From Pycnococcus provasolii (lineage: Eukaryota > Chlorophyta > Pseudoscourfieldiophyceae > Pseudoscourfieldiales > Pycnococcaceae), in assembly GCA_938743325.2 (NCBI GenBank), contig OW568892.1, forward strand, positions 310,001-374,000: a stretch of DNA of 64,000 nt, written 5' to 3'. The translations under genes and the position numbers were made by a program. This document shows, in pieces, positions 50,701 through 60,139 of this stretch. How positions within the stretch are numbered: the stretch's first letter is position 1; every line of letters begins with the position of its first letter. The notes beneath the pieces were generated by a model that saw only the letters and a list, made by a program, of their open reading frames with translations, had not been told where the DNA came from and made no database searches.

Positions 50701-51924
50701 TGCATAAGCTAGCGATACCATCTTCTCAGCCTCCTTCATCTTCGCTTCCGCCTGCTCGATGAGAGCCTGAGCCTGCCTCTCTCGCGCCTCGGCACGCTCG
50801 AGTGCGGGGATGAGATCTTTCTCAGCCTTCTTGCGGCGCTCCTCCGCCGCCTTCGCAGCCTCGAAAGCCATATTGCGCTCCTGGATCGCTTTGCGCTTTT
50901 GGCGCAATGCATCTTCTCGCGAGACATTCGCGTCCAGGTACATGTCGTGCAAGGTGTGCACCGTACGTTGGCTTTCAACACGCAGAAGATCGAGAAGGCA
51001 GCCGTACTGGCCGCAGACAACACCAATGTGGCGGCACGCTGACACGAATCCCGCCTGCGTCACCGCCTGGCGGTCGAGAAGCTCCTGAAGATTGCGCTCG
51101 CGCTCCTTGCTGTCGTGCTCGTCGCGCTGAGCGGCTGACATCTTGCTCGGGCTCATAGCACGCGGGTTTGACCTCAGCGCTTCCACGGAGGCTGCATGAC
51201 TTTCCATGCGAACCTGCTCGAAGCCGATGTCCAGAGACTTGGCAAGGCCGATCGCGGCCTCTCGTCTCAGGTTTGGCGCATTTACCTTTGGCGACACCGG
51301 CGACCACAAGAGAGCCTCTTCCGAATTCACGTCTTCGCCAAGCGGTACGACGGGCACCTCCACGCCAAGCGAGTTCTTGCCACTTCCGACAAAGCGCGCG
51401 TAGTGTGCTCCGCCGAGTGGGTCGCCCTCGTGTGGTCCAATGAAGAAGCCGCGCGCTTCGACCTGCTCCTGGAAGGTGGACCCCATCTCTGTTGACGGGA
51501 TTCCGCCGCCCGCGAACATCGCGCCCGCAGACTGCGCGCGTGGTGGTGCGACACCACCAGGATACGATGCATCCATCGACGGCTTGGGTGGCTTTCTTGC
51601 AGCAGCGGCGATGGCCGCCTCGAGTCGCCCCGCTTCCGACGACTGAGTCATCGCGCGCGTGCCAGCTGTCACGGCCGACTGCGGCCTTGCCGTGGGTGCC
51701 GTTCCCGTGAACGCCGAACCCGGCCGTCTCGCTGCCGTCGGCAGTGCCGACTGTGGCCTTGCCAACGCGCCGCCGTTGTTCACTCGCCCATACAAAGCCA
51801 GGCCAGCCTGCTCCTGGAGTGCCTTGCGCTCGCTTAGCGCCGGCGACATGTGCCTCCGTGCCACAGCTGCAGACATCGGCCTTTCCCGCTTTGACTGCAC
51901 GTTCGTTACGACGAATTTATCCAT
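47710..51924 (-). CDS. Large orphan protein with coiled coil and RPxSA motifs, possibly ciliary
   Basis: 1404 residues in one exon from the ATG at 51924. The N-terminal 150 residues contain repeated ARPQSA/RPMSA-like motifs, common in axonemal proteins. An Ala/Glu/Lys-rich coiled coil spans about 330-450. Residues 770-940 form an ordered domain (PLVVAYRACIISKKRL, then FWRTYFSDVSEGEACRLDV), followed by a Lys/Pro linker near 943-970. A second ordered region (about 980-1380) has SERSFLAFAMDAS, LSYLQFVGACAMLARLC and SAQIAFMCTCLGFADC, helical pairs that resemble degenerate EF-hand folds. I do not recognise the family; axonemal placement is a guess. The frame is unmistakably coding. Confidence 0.6.
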   Translation of the reverse strand: MDKFVVTNVQSKRERPMSAAVARRHMSPALSERKALQEQAGLALYGRVNNGGALARPQSALPTAARRPGSAFTGTAPTARPQSAVTAGTRAMTQSSEAGRLEAAIAAAARKPPKPSMDASYPGGVAPPRAQSAGAMFAGGGIPSTEMGSTFQEQVEARGFFIGPHEGDPLGGAHYARFVGSGKNSLGVEVPVVPLGEDVNSEEALLWSPVSPKVNAPNLRREAAIGLAKSLDIGFEQVRMESHAASVEALRSNPRAMSPSKMSAAQRDEHDSKERERNLQELLDRQAVTQAGFVSACRHIGVVCGQYGCLLDLLRVESQRTVHTLHDMYLDANVSREDALRQKRKAIQERNMAFEAAKAAEERRKKAEKDLIPALERAEARERQAQALIEQAEAKMKEAEKMVSLAYADVKEREEFAAATARRDALTLSEALREEALRAWEVERSRYAVFVGSLRDRLEEVRMSQDVYARAMGRAATSAVDRHRDKHPRDWVDLFREAADEVSYQLRGRRETVRERKWRERASAYQALSEMYFEARMADQTSDLGNLLRKAADRNDAGRLPHAMPTVVPFTVGGDPSLVIEAPKEHTSRRRAVRRPAKKETDVNISMENLSMVPDEEGVSEATIERSAARMAAEITGDELKSGKELAVAELPLAEKHNSYGFTMQLGGYRVLGNPVEPLESSMPTVEEDTDLSLVALRHGNLAMMKPGGEGDDASNDFESILASLPKKMPLVVAYRACIISKKRLKMEREAGFATVQDLTAFLRALPHLGHVVCVTSVGIVTNEDGKQVTATPGIAAKAGNGLSIFTPEISQDVAVAPVIPPELQHLRNALMRLGSVFAADTVISPEGSAAKWSMVGVPGARFRAIEGPETARCVLARLPAHFGGGYEPLNARDAHMFWRTYFSDVSEGEACRLDVMFRTHDDTIRAIFRYYSNLLNETTPFFGAKGKKKKKAKKSKKPKPPPPPRPVDVTYPKFMSERSFLAFAMDASNATPWGLETSSSGSDGAGAASGYESGYDGVSTRRGERAYAAAQQAYRAVFNRPDLDPSLTGGLRQGTLEEGLSYLQFVGACAMLARLCANPDGRIGVETDDDFDTTESKAHREEVDESFDLNVSAASKGIEPAITMSQRPMTARGPLSVGVKPADAVAESLRRVVVVSLDGSLIRGGEQNDASALDQRPQAMSFGIRIIGRKVGLLFNPYAVLQVARRQSVQMALLTTESNKQNVIEGFRRKSGHTFEGFMQFMFNAAEGTKVLTKKVMGDQAKLLRLQRSAQIAFMCTCLGFADCDAEQTIPFGGSGANSYNQLLSHGGAGAAFASSYAYDVKIDVRRPMHRELPVTFDTLCLASAAIAHFFGKGPKVKKKKKKKQDRAAELAAMAAEQEKYANQLEKKAIEIAKCIGEFAVMP

Positions 51925-52941
51925 GCCGCGTTCCGTGAACAGTTCGCTGTGTCGTTGAAATGAAGTGTGTGAAAGGGCGAGGTTTTCTTGTTAGCGGCGA
52001 ATGCGTGTGTTTTTGGTTGTTTTTCAAGCCGAGCAAGAAGATGGGAAAGAAGAAGAAGAAGAAATCTCTACCCGTCTGTCCTCGGCAGCGGCTGTATACA
52101 TGGCCTAACATCTAGTGCAAGGTGCACGCTGACATCCACCTCGCCGTGCACTCTCCTTCTTCTCGGCGAGGTTGGCGACTGACTGGCATTGGCTGCTGCA
52201 TTGCCTGCTGCACCCCCACTACTGTCCCTCCCTAGCGCGTATGCCGTCGTGGGCGGCTTCAGAGGCGGCGGCGTCGAGCGAGCCGAACCATTCGATGAGC
52301 CCGGGCGCATCATACCCAATTGGCCTCAAGCAACGTGCACAAGCACTGAGCAACGACACTTGCGAAGTGCGCAATGGCCCTTCGAAGGGTTTCCCCCTAT
52401 TGGCCGCGAACCCCGAAGCGAAGAAGAGGCCGCGTTGAAAAAAGGGCGTTCTTAACTTCCCCTCCCCTCCGGCCGTTCCCCTTCCCTTCCCAGGGCTCCT
52501 CCGAGGGGCTTCCGAGAACTGCTCTGAGAACAGCTCCGAGAAGAAGAAATGTAATACGGTCAACTCTGGACTTCTTCTCTTCTCTAGAGGTAAGGTCTTA
52601 GTATGGACACCTCTCAACTCGAAGAGATCAGGGTGGTCAACTCTCCTACCTTTACAGTTTACAGTACCCATGTCCATGGTCCATGGTCCATGTGGGTAGG
52701 TAACACGTGAATGGGGGTAACCCTGAACCTGAAGGGGGGAGGCTTAACTTACATAGTACTACTGTGTAGTTCTTACACACTGTATGCCTGCCAAGTCAAC
52801 AACAACCTCAGGCTTCCTTCAGGCTTCCTTCATAAGGCTGAAAGCACGAGGAAGGCCGAGGGGGGGTCCCACACCTCACAGGTGCTGGCTGCCCCTTCGC
52901 TCATCAGTCATCAGGTGTTGTCATCAGGGGACAATTTTAAT

Positions 52942-52983
52942 GTTAGGGTTCAGGCATTCAGGTTAGGGTTACGCGTGGGTTAG
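52942..52983 (+). repeat. Degenerate TTAGGG units
   Basis: Two GTTAGGGTT units about 20 bp apart, then GGGTTAGG. Confidence 0.7.
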
Positions 52984-53328
52984 GCAGTAGGCACCCTAGC
53001 TCTAAAGGTAGCTAGGGCGATCAAGGTGCGTGAGTCGATGAACGGTACGGTATCACCGTCAACGGGTCCCCCTCCCACGGTCCCACCTCCCGGAACCAAC
53101 CAGGAACGTCAACGCGCAACGGGAAAACGTCAAGAAAAGTCCCTACGATAGGGCTCATCACGCTTCGTCTTGTCCCTGCCGAACCATCTACCGAAGTACT
53201 GAGAGCGGCTTGGGTGAATTAAGCTAGTCTAAGCTGCTGTGCTACGATAGTACCACGAGTAGTGTGCTGTGTCTCTGTCGTCCTCGTTCACTACTTTACT
53301 GGGCCGGTCTGTCCTGGGCAACCTCGCG

Positions 53329-53428
53329 GCGTGGGCAACCTCGCTCAAGTGGCGTGGGCAACCTCGTCGCTCAAGGGGCGTGGGCAACCTCCTCGCTCAA
53401 GGGGCGTGGGCAACCAACCTCTCTCCAA
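53329..53428 (+). repeat. CGTGGGCAACCTCxTCGCTCAAGGGG tandem repeat
   Basis: Four units of about 23-28 bp, diverged by one to five bases, with a fifth partial unit before them at 53315. Confidence 0.85.
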
Positions 53429-53881
53429 GGGCTCGCGGCGCCTCTGACCTCTCGCGGCGGACCAACTCACCTCTCTCACCTCTCTCAACTCGCGCACCTC
53501 TCTCGCCGTCTCGCTCTCCGGACGGACTCGCGCATTGTTCTCTCTCGCGCACCTCTCTCGCGCACCTCTCGCGCACCTCTCTCGCGTTGCGTCGAGTCTC
53601 GCGCACCGGTCCCGTTGAACCAACCGGCTCGCCTCTTCTTCTTCTTCTTCTCTCGGAGGGCGCGTTTTCTCGTCCTCGAGGGTCCTGGCTGGCCGCTCGT
53701 GCTCTTGCTCTGTTGTGTGTTAGCAGTGTGTTAGCAGTGTGTTAGCAGTGTTGGTGTGCTGGTTGTTCTGGTGTTCAGCTGGTTCATTTCCTGCTCTGGT
53801 TCATTCAGCTGTGCTCTAAGGCTTGAGCTTGGTGGTCTCAGGACTTCTTCTTGACAACAACTTCTTATTCAGGCAGGCGAT

Positions 53882-56497
53882 ATGGCGAAGGATATGCCGA
53901 TAGGGGAAGAAATGGCGGGTGTCGACGCCGCGACGTTCGAGTCGCTGGAAAAGGACTTTCAGAGCGTGCTCGAGGAACTCGTCGGCGACCAGTCGCTGAG
54001 CAAATTTCGGGAGGAGTACGAAAAGTTGCACCGAGCTCTGCGAAAGTCGCACGACAACGAGAAGAGATTGATAAAGAAGTGCCGCGAGCTGAACTCCGAG
54101 ATCGTCAGCAACGCAGCCAAGGTGCAGACGGCTCTCAAACTCAGCGAGGAAGACCAGGGAACCATCGCCGCGCTCAAGAAGGAGATTGAAAAGGCATGGA
54201 AAATGGTGGATGCAAGCCACGAGAAGGAGGCGCGCGCGAAGGAAACCATCCAGCAGCTCAAGCTCGAAATCGCAAACCTGACGAGGCTGCTGGAGCAGGG
54301 CGCCGGACTCTCGCTTGGGCAAGAGTCGACGGTGAACGACCTCATGACGGAGAAGGACGAACTTACCAAGGAGCGAGACGGGCAGGTTACGCAGATTGTA
54401 TCCCTGCGCACGGAGGTGATGGAGCTCAGCGAGCGCCTTCGAGCGGAGGAGGCCTCGAAGCTTGGACTTGAGACGGACGTTGCCAGCCTCAAGGAGCAGG
54501 TGGCTGCGAAGAAGGCGGAGGGCGAGCGAGAGGCGCGCAAGAAGGACCGGCTCGAGAAGGAGATTCGCGACCTCAAGGGGCACCTCGAGCAGCGCGCGCA
54601 GGAGCTTAAGAGCAAGCAGGGCATGGTCACGCAGAGCGAGGAGCACGTTGCACGCCTCGAGATGATGCTCAAGGAGCAGAACTCCTCCACGAACAAGGCG
54701 AAGAAGGAGTACAACGGTCTCGTGGAGAAGGTGGAGAAGCTTCACGTCGAGCTCGACGAACAGCTGCACGCCAACCAGCAGCTGGTGTCGGAGAATCACC
54801 AGAAGCAGGTGGAGCTGAAGGTGAAGGAGGACGAAATCTCGTCCGTGCGTGCCGAGGCGGTCAAGACGAACCGCGTGCGCGAGGCGACGCTCCAGAAGCT
54901 GCGCGCGGTTGAGAAGCAGAAGACGGAGGTGGAGCATTCTCGAGACAGCCTCAAGAGCGAAATCACACAACTTGAGAGGGAGATGGAGGTGGTTCGCAAG
55001 AACCTGGAGGTGGAGAAGAAGAAGGAGGACGAGCTGCTGCGCGAGCGTGACATACTCAACAAACTGCGCACCCGCGCCGAGGATGCCACCCAGCGGCAGA
55101 TGGACCTGGTGAAGATCAACGACAACGCGAAAAAGAACCTCGAGCAGGAGATCACCGGGTTCAAGCTCGAGGCGCAGCGCCAGTCGAAGCAGATCTACAG
55201 CTTGGAGAAAGAGCGCGAAAAGTACGGAGCCGAGGCGAGCGAGGCGACGGCTAAGTACATGAGCGCGCTGGAGGAGGTGAAGCTGCGCGAGATGGCGATC
55301 ATCGACCTGCAGAAGAAAATTGCGGAGGGCGAGAACAGGCTCAAGCAGCAGCAGAATCTCTACGAGGCTGTGCGTTCCGACCGCAACCTGTACTCGAAGA
55401 ACCTCATCGAGGCGCAGGATGAGATTGCGGAGATGAAGCGCAAGTTCAAGATCTGCAACCACCAGATTGAGCAGCTCAAGGAGGAAATCTCCGCGAAGGA
55501 CCTTGCTCTGGTGCGCGTTCACTTCGACCACATGAAGGTGGAGAAGGAGAAGGAGAGCCTGAGGTTCGAGCTGCAGAAGGCCAAGTCTCAGGTTGGCGAG
55601 GCGGAGTCCACCATCTCGGGGCAGGGCAGCGAGATTGAGAAGCTCAACCACATCATCAACGAGGCGGATGCCGAGCGACTCAGGCAGAGGAAGGAGTACG
55701 ACATTGTCATCAACGAGCGCGACATCCTCGGCACTCAGCTGATTCGCCGCAACGACGAGCTCGCGCTGCTGTACGAGAAGATCAAGATTCAGCAGAGCAG
55801 CTTGAACAAGGGGCAGATTCAGTATCGCGACCGCCTGAACGAGATTCGCGTCTTGAACATCAAGCTGGCGGACCTTCGGCGTGAGCTGAGCATCTTGAAG
55901 AACAGCGTGTCTAACATCGACGTGCTGAAACGCGAGGTGCACCACCTCGGCCGCGAGCTGCTTCAGGAGCGCACAAAGGTGAAGGCGCTCAGCGAGGAGC
56001 TTGAGAATCCGCTGAACGTGCATCGCTGGCGCAAGCTCGAGGGCTCCGACCCAAGCACATACGAGCTCATCTCGAAGGTGCACTCGCTGCAGAAGCGCTT
56101 GATTTCGAAAACGGAGGAGGTTGTGGAGAAGGATCTCCTGATCCAAGAGAAGGAGAAGTTGTACGTGGAGCTGAAAAACATTCTGGCAAGGCAGCCCGGC
56201 CCGGAGGTGGCTGAGCAGCTTATGGTGTACCAGCAGACGCTCCGCGAGAAGACAAGCCAGCTGAAGTCCATGGCGAGCGAGCTGAACACGTACCAGGCAA
56301 CGGTGAACGAGTACAAGTACGAGATGGAGCGGATCAACCGCGAGCTTGCGGACATCAAGCGGCGGTACTACGAGAAGAAGCGAAAGGAGGCTGCAGATCG
56401 GGAGAAGGCGGTGAACACGGGCGAATTCGGCAAGGGTCCTCCGAGCGGTTCGTTCCAGCCTCGCTTCACCGGCGGCGGCTTTTCGTTGGCGAGCTAA
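53882..56497 (+). CDS. CFAP58: Cilia- and flagella-associated protein 58 (CFAP58/CCDC147)
   Basis: 871 residues, nearly the same length as animal CFAP58, almost all coiled coil. The N-terminus is diagnostic: FESLEKDFQSVLEEL, LSKFREEYEKLHRALRKSH, CRELNSEIVSNAAKVQTALK and EKAWKMVDASHEKE. The heptad pattern continues to about residue 830, then a short Gly/Phe-rich tail. CFAP58 is an axonemal protein needed for stable flagella, so the host builds motile flagella at some stage. The start is the first ATG after the repeat-rich upstream region. Confidence 0.95.
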   Translation: MAKDMPIGEEMAGVDAATFESLEKDFQSVLEELVGDQSLSKFREEYEKLHRALRKSHDNEKRLIKKCRELNSEIVSNAAKVQTALKLSEEDQGTIAALKKEIEKAWKMVDASHEKEARAKETIQQLKLEIANLTRLLEQGAGLSLGQESTVNDLMTEKDELTKERDGQVTQIVSLRTEVMELSERLRAEEASKLGLETDVASLKEQVAAKKAEGEREARKKDRLEKEIRDLKGHLEQRAQELKSKQGMVTQSEEHVARLEMMLKEQNSSTNKAKKEYNGLVEKVEKLHVELDEQLHANQQLVSENHQKQVELKVKEDEISSVRAEAVKTNRVREATLQKLRAVEKQKTEVEHSRDSLKSEITQLEREMEVVRKNLEVEKKKEDELLRERDILNKLRTRAEDATQRQMDLVKINDNAKKNLEQEITGFKLEAQRQSKQIYSLEKEREKYGAEASEATAKYMSALEEVKLREMAIIDLQKKIAEGENRLKQQQNLYEAVRSDRNLYSKNLIEAQDEIAEMKRKFKICNHQIEQLKEEISAKDLALVRVHFDHMKVEKEKESLRFELQKAKSQVGEAESTISGQGSEIEKLNHIINEADAERLRQRKEYDIVINERDILGTQLIRRNDELALLYEKIKIQQSSLNKGQIQYRDRLNEIRVLNIKLADLRRELSILKNSVSNIDVLKREVHHLGRELLQERTKVKALSEELENPLNVHRWRKLEGSDPSTYELISKVHSLQKRLISKTEEVVEKDLLIQEKEKLYVELKNILARQPGPEVAEQLMVYQQTLREKTSQLKSMASELNTYQATVNEYKYEMERINRELADIKRRYYEKKRKEAADREKAVNTGEFGKGPPSGSFQPRFTGGGFSLAS

Positions 56498-57208
56498 CGT
56501 ACTGCCTACCTACCTTAAGGTAGTAGTTAGTTGGCTTATTTCGAATTGAACTGAACTGTTGTCTCAATTTTCTTGTTACTCACAACTAATTAAATTTCTG
56601 AAGTCTCGTTATTAAGGGCAACAAAAAAAAATGCCGTGCGGACAACGCTGCGATCTACCAGCCTCTCGGGTTTGGCGGTGCCGCGGCGGCGGACGGTGGT
56701 GGTGATGGTGGAGGTCGATCGCGCGGGGGAGGCTCGCCTGCGGGTAGTCGCGGTGGACGTCGCCGCTCCCTCGGTGGTGCTGGAGAGTGGAGAGGCGCCC
56801 GTCGTGGTACCCGGTAAGGGTCGCAAGCTCTGCGCGAGCTGTGGCACGCACGCCCATTGGTTCGCCTACTCGCGTTTGTCCACACTGCCAAAATACAATC
56901 AAGTAGTAAAACATTTGAAGCAAAAATGAATTCATGAATGCAGCAATCAATGCATTGATAGTGTGTTTGTTTTGTTTTTCATTCAACAATGAGGAGGAGG
57001 AACTGCCATGAAGCTTTCAGCTTGATGATGATGATGCACAACAACTGAAACAACAACTTTAGGAAGCGAGCCTTGCGTGCGCGAGTGCCTTGCGAGCGTT
57101 CAGAAGTTTTTTGTTTTTGTTACGACTTACGACAAACCTAAAATTCAGATATGCAACTAACAAAGCACCCACCCACCCACCTGGGCAGCATCATTCATTT
57201 ATCACTCA
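56498..57208. other. Gap between converging genes, with an RGG-rich frame
   Basis: Contains a CTACCTTAAGGTAG palindrome near 56510 and, on the plus strand at about 56643-56814, an open stretch that would read DNAAIYQPLGFGG followed by Gly/Arg repeats and a stop. That resembles an orphaned RGG tail of an RNA-binding protein, but no start or partner exon was found. The rest is A/T-rich. Confidence 0.45.
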
Positions 57209-58793
57209 TCAGCGGCATGCATTCGACGGGCATCTACCACTTGTCGATGAGAAGAGATCGCCATCTGCTCCACACACGGTGGGAGCATTGCTGTCTTGAT
57301 AGCAAAAACCGTTAGGAAAGAAGGATCCAGTCACTAACGAACTCAGGTCCGCGTCGAGCGATGGTTGGTCGTTTTCGTCGCCGATGCACACAGAACCTCC
57401 ATCTTCAAGGTTGGGTGCGCACAGCGTCTGGAGATTGCTGTTGCCTTCAACCTGTAAGATTGTAGGAGGGATAGATTGTCAGAGGGAAAAGGGGGATGGA
57501 GGGTGGTACGTGAGTTTGGTGTTGTTGTGACGATGAATGTATCTGCTGTGTGGGAAAAGATGAAAAGAGGTAGATAGTAGACATCGGAGAAGCAAAACAA
57601 ATAATAGATGGGTGTGGGGGGGTCGGTGGCTATGACGGGTTGTTGTCACTCGTTGCGTACCTGAAATCCGTTGCTCGATGTCTCCAGCACAGGAATGCTG
57701 ATGCCGACGAGGTTCTCGTTGTTACTGATCTGTTGTTGTTTTTGTTTGTATTGAAAGGTGGTACTGTAAGTTTTGGTGCTGTTGTTCTTGTGACGACGAT
57801 GAATCCATTTGATGACGGGTTGTCACGTACCCTGAAGAAAGCCGCCACTGTCGTCAACTCAGAGAGCTTGACGTCGACGAGTTCAGGATTGGTGACGATC
57901 TGTTGTTTTGTTTGTAGTTGGAGTTTTGTAGGAAAGAAGAGTGAGTGAGTAAATTTTATACGCAGTGAGTGATACGATTTGTTATGGAAGAACACACAAA
58001 AAACAAGGAATAAAAAGACAAGAGAAAGTGAGACGTACGACGATCTCTCCCGCCTCCTTCAGCGCAGACAAGTCCACCTTTGCGAGATTCAGGTTGCCTC
58101 TGATCTGTGTGTTTAGTGAGTGATGGTGTTGTATTTGTGGTGGAGTGGTGAGCACATGGTGAGTTTTGTGCAATCAGTTGAAAAGTCGATTATGGCTCTT
58201 CAAAGCGGATACGTACGGCGACTTCCAAACTCTGGGTACCCGTAAGACGAGGCGCGTAGATGCTCGTCAAAGAGCTTCCCCCAAAACCGTCGAACTATTG
58301 TTGTTGTTGTTATTTGTTGTTTGATGATACGAATGGTTGTTGTGTTGTTGTGAATATGTGATTTGGTGTGTTAGTGAGGTGCTACCAAATATTTTGTGTG
58401 TGTTCTGTCGAAGACACGCCATATTATTGTAGAAGAACATAAGGCAGAGCACCAAGAAGAAGATGAGAAAGGAAAGGAAGGAGGAGCGTACGTACCCTGA
58501 AATCCCCCGCAGGTCCTGTCACCCAGTTGGCGAAGCGAACCTCCTCAACATTTGAGAGTTGTCCAGATCCAAAAACAAAATCCACCTCCTGGGACGAGTT
58601 AGTCATGCACGGGAATGAGGTGATGGTGACGTTGGTAGGATCGCCGCTGAGAACCACGATGTCAAACGCGATATCGAAGAGGGTGATCGTTTCTCCTTCG
58701 AATGGCTTGGGGTCGCACGAGGTATACTTGGTACTACCAAGCGACAGCAAGGTACGTCCATCACAAGTATTGCACTCCTCGAGATCTTGCTGA

Positions 58794-58826
<33 letters not shown>

Positions 58827-58834
58827 GCTGCTGC

Positions 58835-58874
<40 letters not shown>

Positions 58875-58882
58875 GCTGCTGC

Positions 58883-58919
<37 letters not shown>

Positions 58920-60139
58920 GCTGCTGCTGTTGTTGTTGTTGTTGTTGTTGTTGTTGCTGCTGCTGTTGTTGTTGTTGTTGTTGTTGTTGCTGCTGCTGCT
59001 GTTGTTGTTGTTGTTGTTGTTGTTGTGATGTCCTTGTGGGGAATGTCACGGTAGTCAATCTTGCTGAATTTGCTGGTTTCAACGTACGGTGGCTTCCCAC
59101 AGTCGAGTGCCATGTGGTGTGGAATGCACTTTCCACCCTTTTGATGCGTTTTAAATGTAAGGATGCACTTTTCAGGTGTAGAATAGCCTCCTCCAAAGTG
59201 TCCAGCCATCGTACAAATTGCATTCTTGCGGCTGATATCGTCAATCGCACATACCCACTTTTCATTGTAGTAGTAGTGATTCGTGAGAGTGAACGTCAAG
59301 CCATGCGCTTCTGACTTCGCATAGAAGTAATGAGTTTCGTATAGAGGCCGCGGGTTAGGACGGTCGAGAAGCTGACGACGACGGGTATCACCACCCGTGC
59401 TGGCATCACCACCCATCACGGCCGTGCTGCACCCATTTTTCGCACCACCATGGCACCCACCACCACCAGAAGCATAAGTGACAGTGTACCAAGTAGCTTC
59501 ACTCGCATCATCAGGAAGATCTTTTCCCCAGAAGGGAAGACAGTGTTCTTCCTTCTTTACTTCGCAAGGACCAGAGTAGTAGTCAAACTTGGCATACTTG
59601 CGATACTTCCATGTAAACGGCGAGTACCACTTCGGCTTGGGGTAGAACGTGTCGCACGGGTAGTGCTCGTCCTGCTCGTACTGCTTCCCATAGTACGGCC
59701 CAACTCCATATTTAGAGTCGTACTTGCCGTAGCCGTATCCAGAGTCGTACTTGCTGTATCCAGAGCCGTACTTGCTGTATCCAGAGCCGTACTTGCTGTA
59801 TCCAGAGCCGTACTTGCTGTATCCAGAGCCGTACTTGCTGTATCCAGAGTCGTATCCAGAGTCGTACTTGTTGTCGTTGTACTTGTTGCTGCTGTACTTC
59901 CACGTCCACGGCGCCCACCACTTGTACTTGGGATAGTAGCCTGATTTGTATTCATCACCGTAGTAGCCTGAGTTGTATTCATCAACGTACTTCGTCGTCT
60001 CATAAGTCGTCGTCGTCGATTTGTCTGCGCTCACACCACTCACGGCACTGAGCATTACGACGACAGCAAGCAGAGCGACCAGAACGGCTGATGACGCCGT
60101 GACGATCGATCGCATGTTCCTGACATTCGTCGTCATCAT
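57209..60139 (-). CDS. Secreted Tyr-rich / L-domain-like repeat protein in six exons
   Basis: Exons: 60139-58496, 58294-58217, 58104-58039, 57899-57831, 57729-57661 and 57451-57209; the product is about 722 residues, and all five introns are phase 0. A signal peptide covers about residues 1-38. A Tyr/Lys/Gly region follows with four to five SGYSKYG repeats and two matching WTWKY blocks, then a Cys-containing globular part. A Thr/Ala spacer of about 75 residues comes next, then a receptor-L-domain-like solenoid in which each small exon encodes one 22-26-residue unit (IRGNLNLAKVDLSAL, IVTNPELVDVKLSEL, ISNNENLVGISIPVL, VEGNSNLQTLCAPNL). The last exon ends in a Cys-rich cap. It is probably a cell-surface or wall protein; the function is unknown. 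Confidence 0.75.
58793..59027 (-). repeat. Coding trinucleotide array (Thr/Ala spacer)
   Basis: About 78 codons of ACA broken at five places by GCA triplets (three or four each), so the protein reads T-tracts of 8-13 separated by short Ala blocks. The length is a multiple of three throughout. Confidence 0.9.
59745..59850 (-). repeat. In-frame 21-bp repeats encoding SKYGSGY
   Basis: Four near-identical 21-bp units and flanking variants (SKYDSGY) in the Tyr-rich part of the same gene. Confidence 0.9.

Larger units (their letters stand above)
51925..53881. other. 1.96-kb divergent intergenic region
   Basis: No gene with recognisable content. Features are CCATGGTCCATGG-type repeats near 52673, degenerate TTAGGG units at 52942-52983, a tandem repeat at 53329-53428, CTCTCGCGCAC repeats at about 53536-53588 and three GTGTTAGCA units near 53717. 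It holds the 5' flanks of the orphan gene and CFAP58. Confidence 0.6.

Noticed and set aside
53264-53745. Two overlapping plus-strand frames rich in Leu, Ser and Arg
   Set aside because: They arise from the tandem repeats and CTCTCGCGCAC runs; no consistent protein pattern.
58702-59314. Plus-strand frames of poly-Leu and poly-Cys
   Set aside because: They are the reverse frames of the triplet array that encodes the Thr/Ala spacer on the minus strand.
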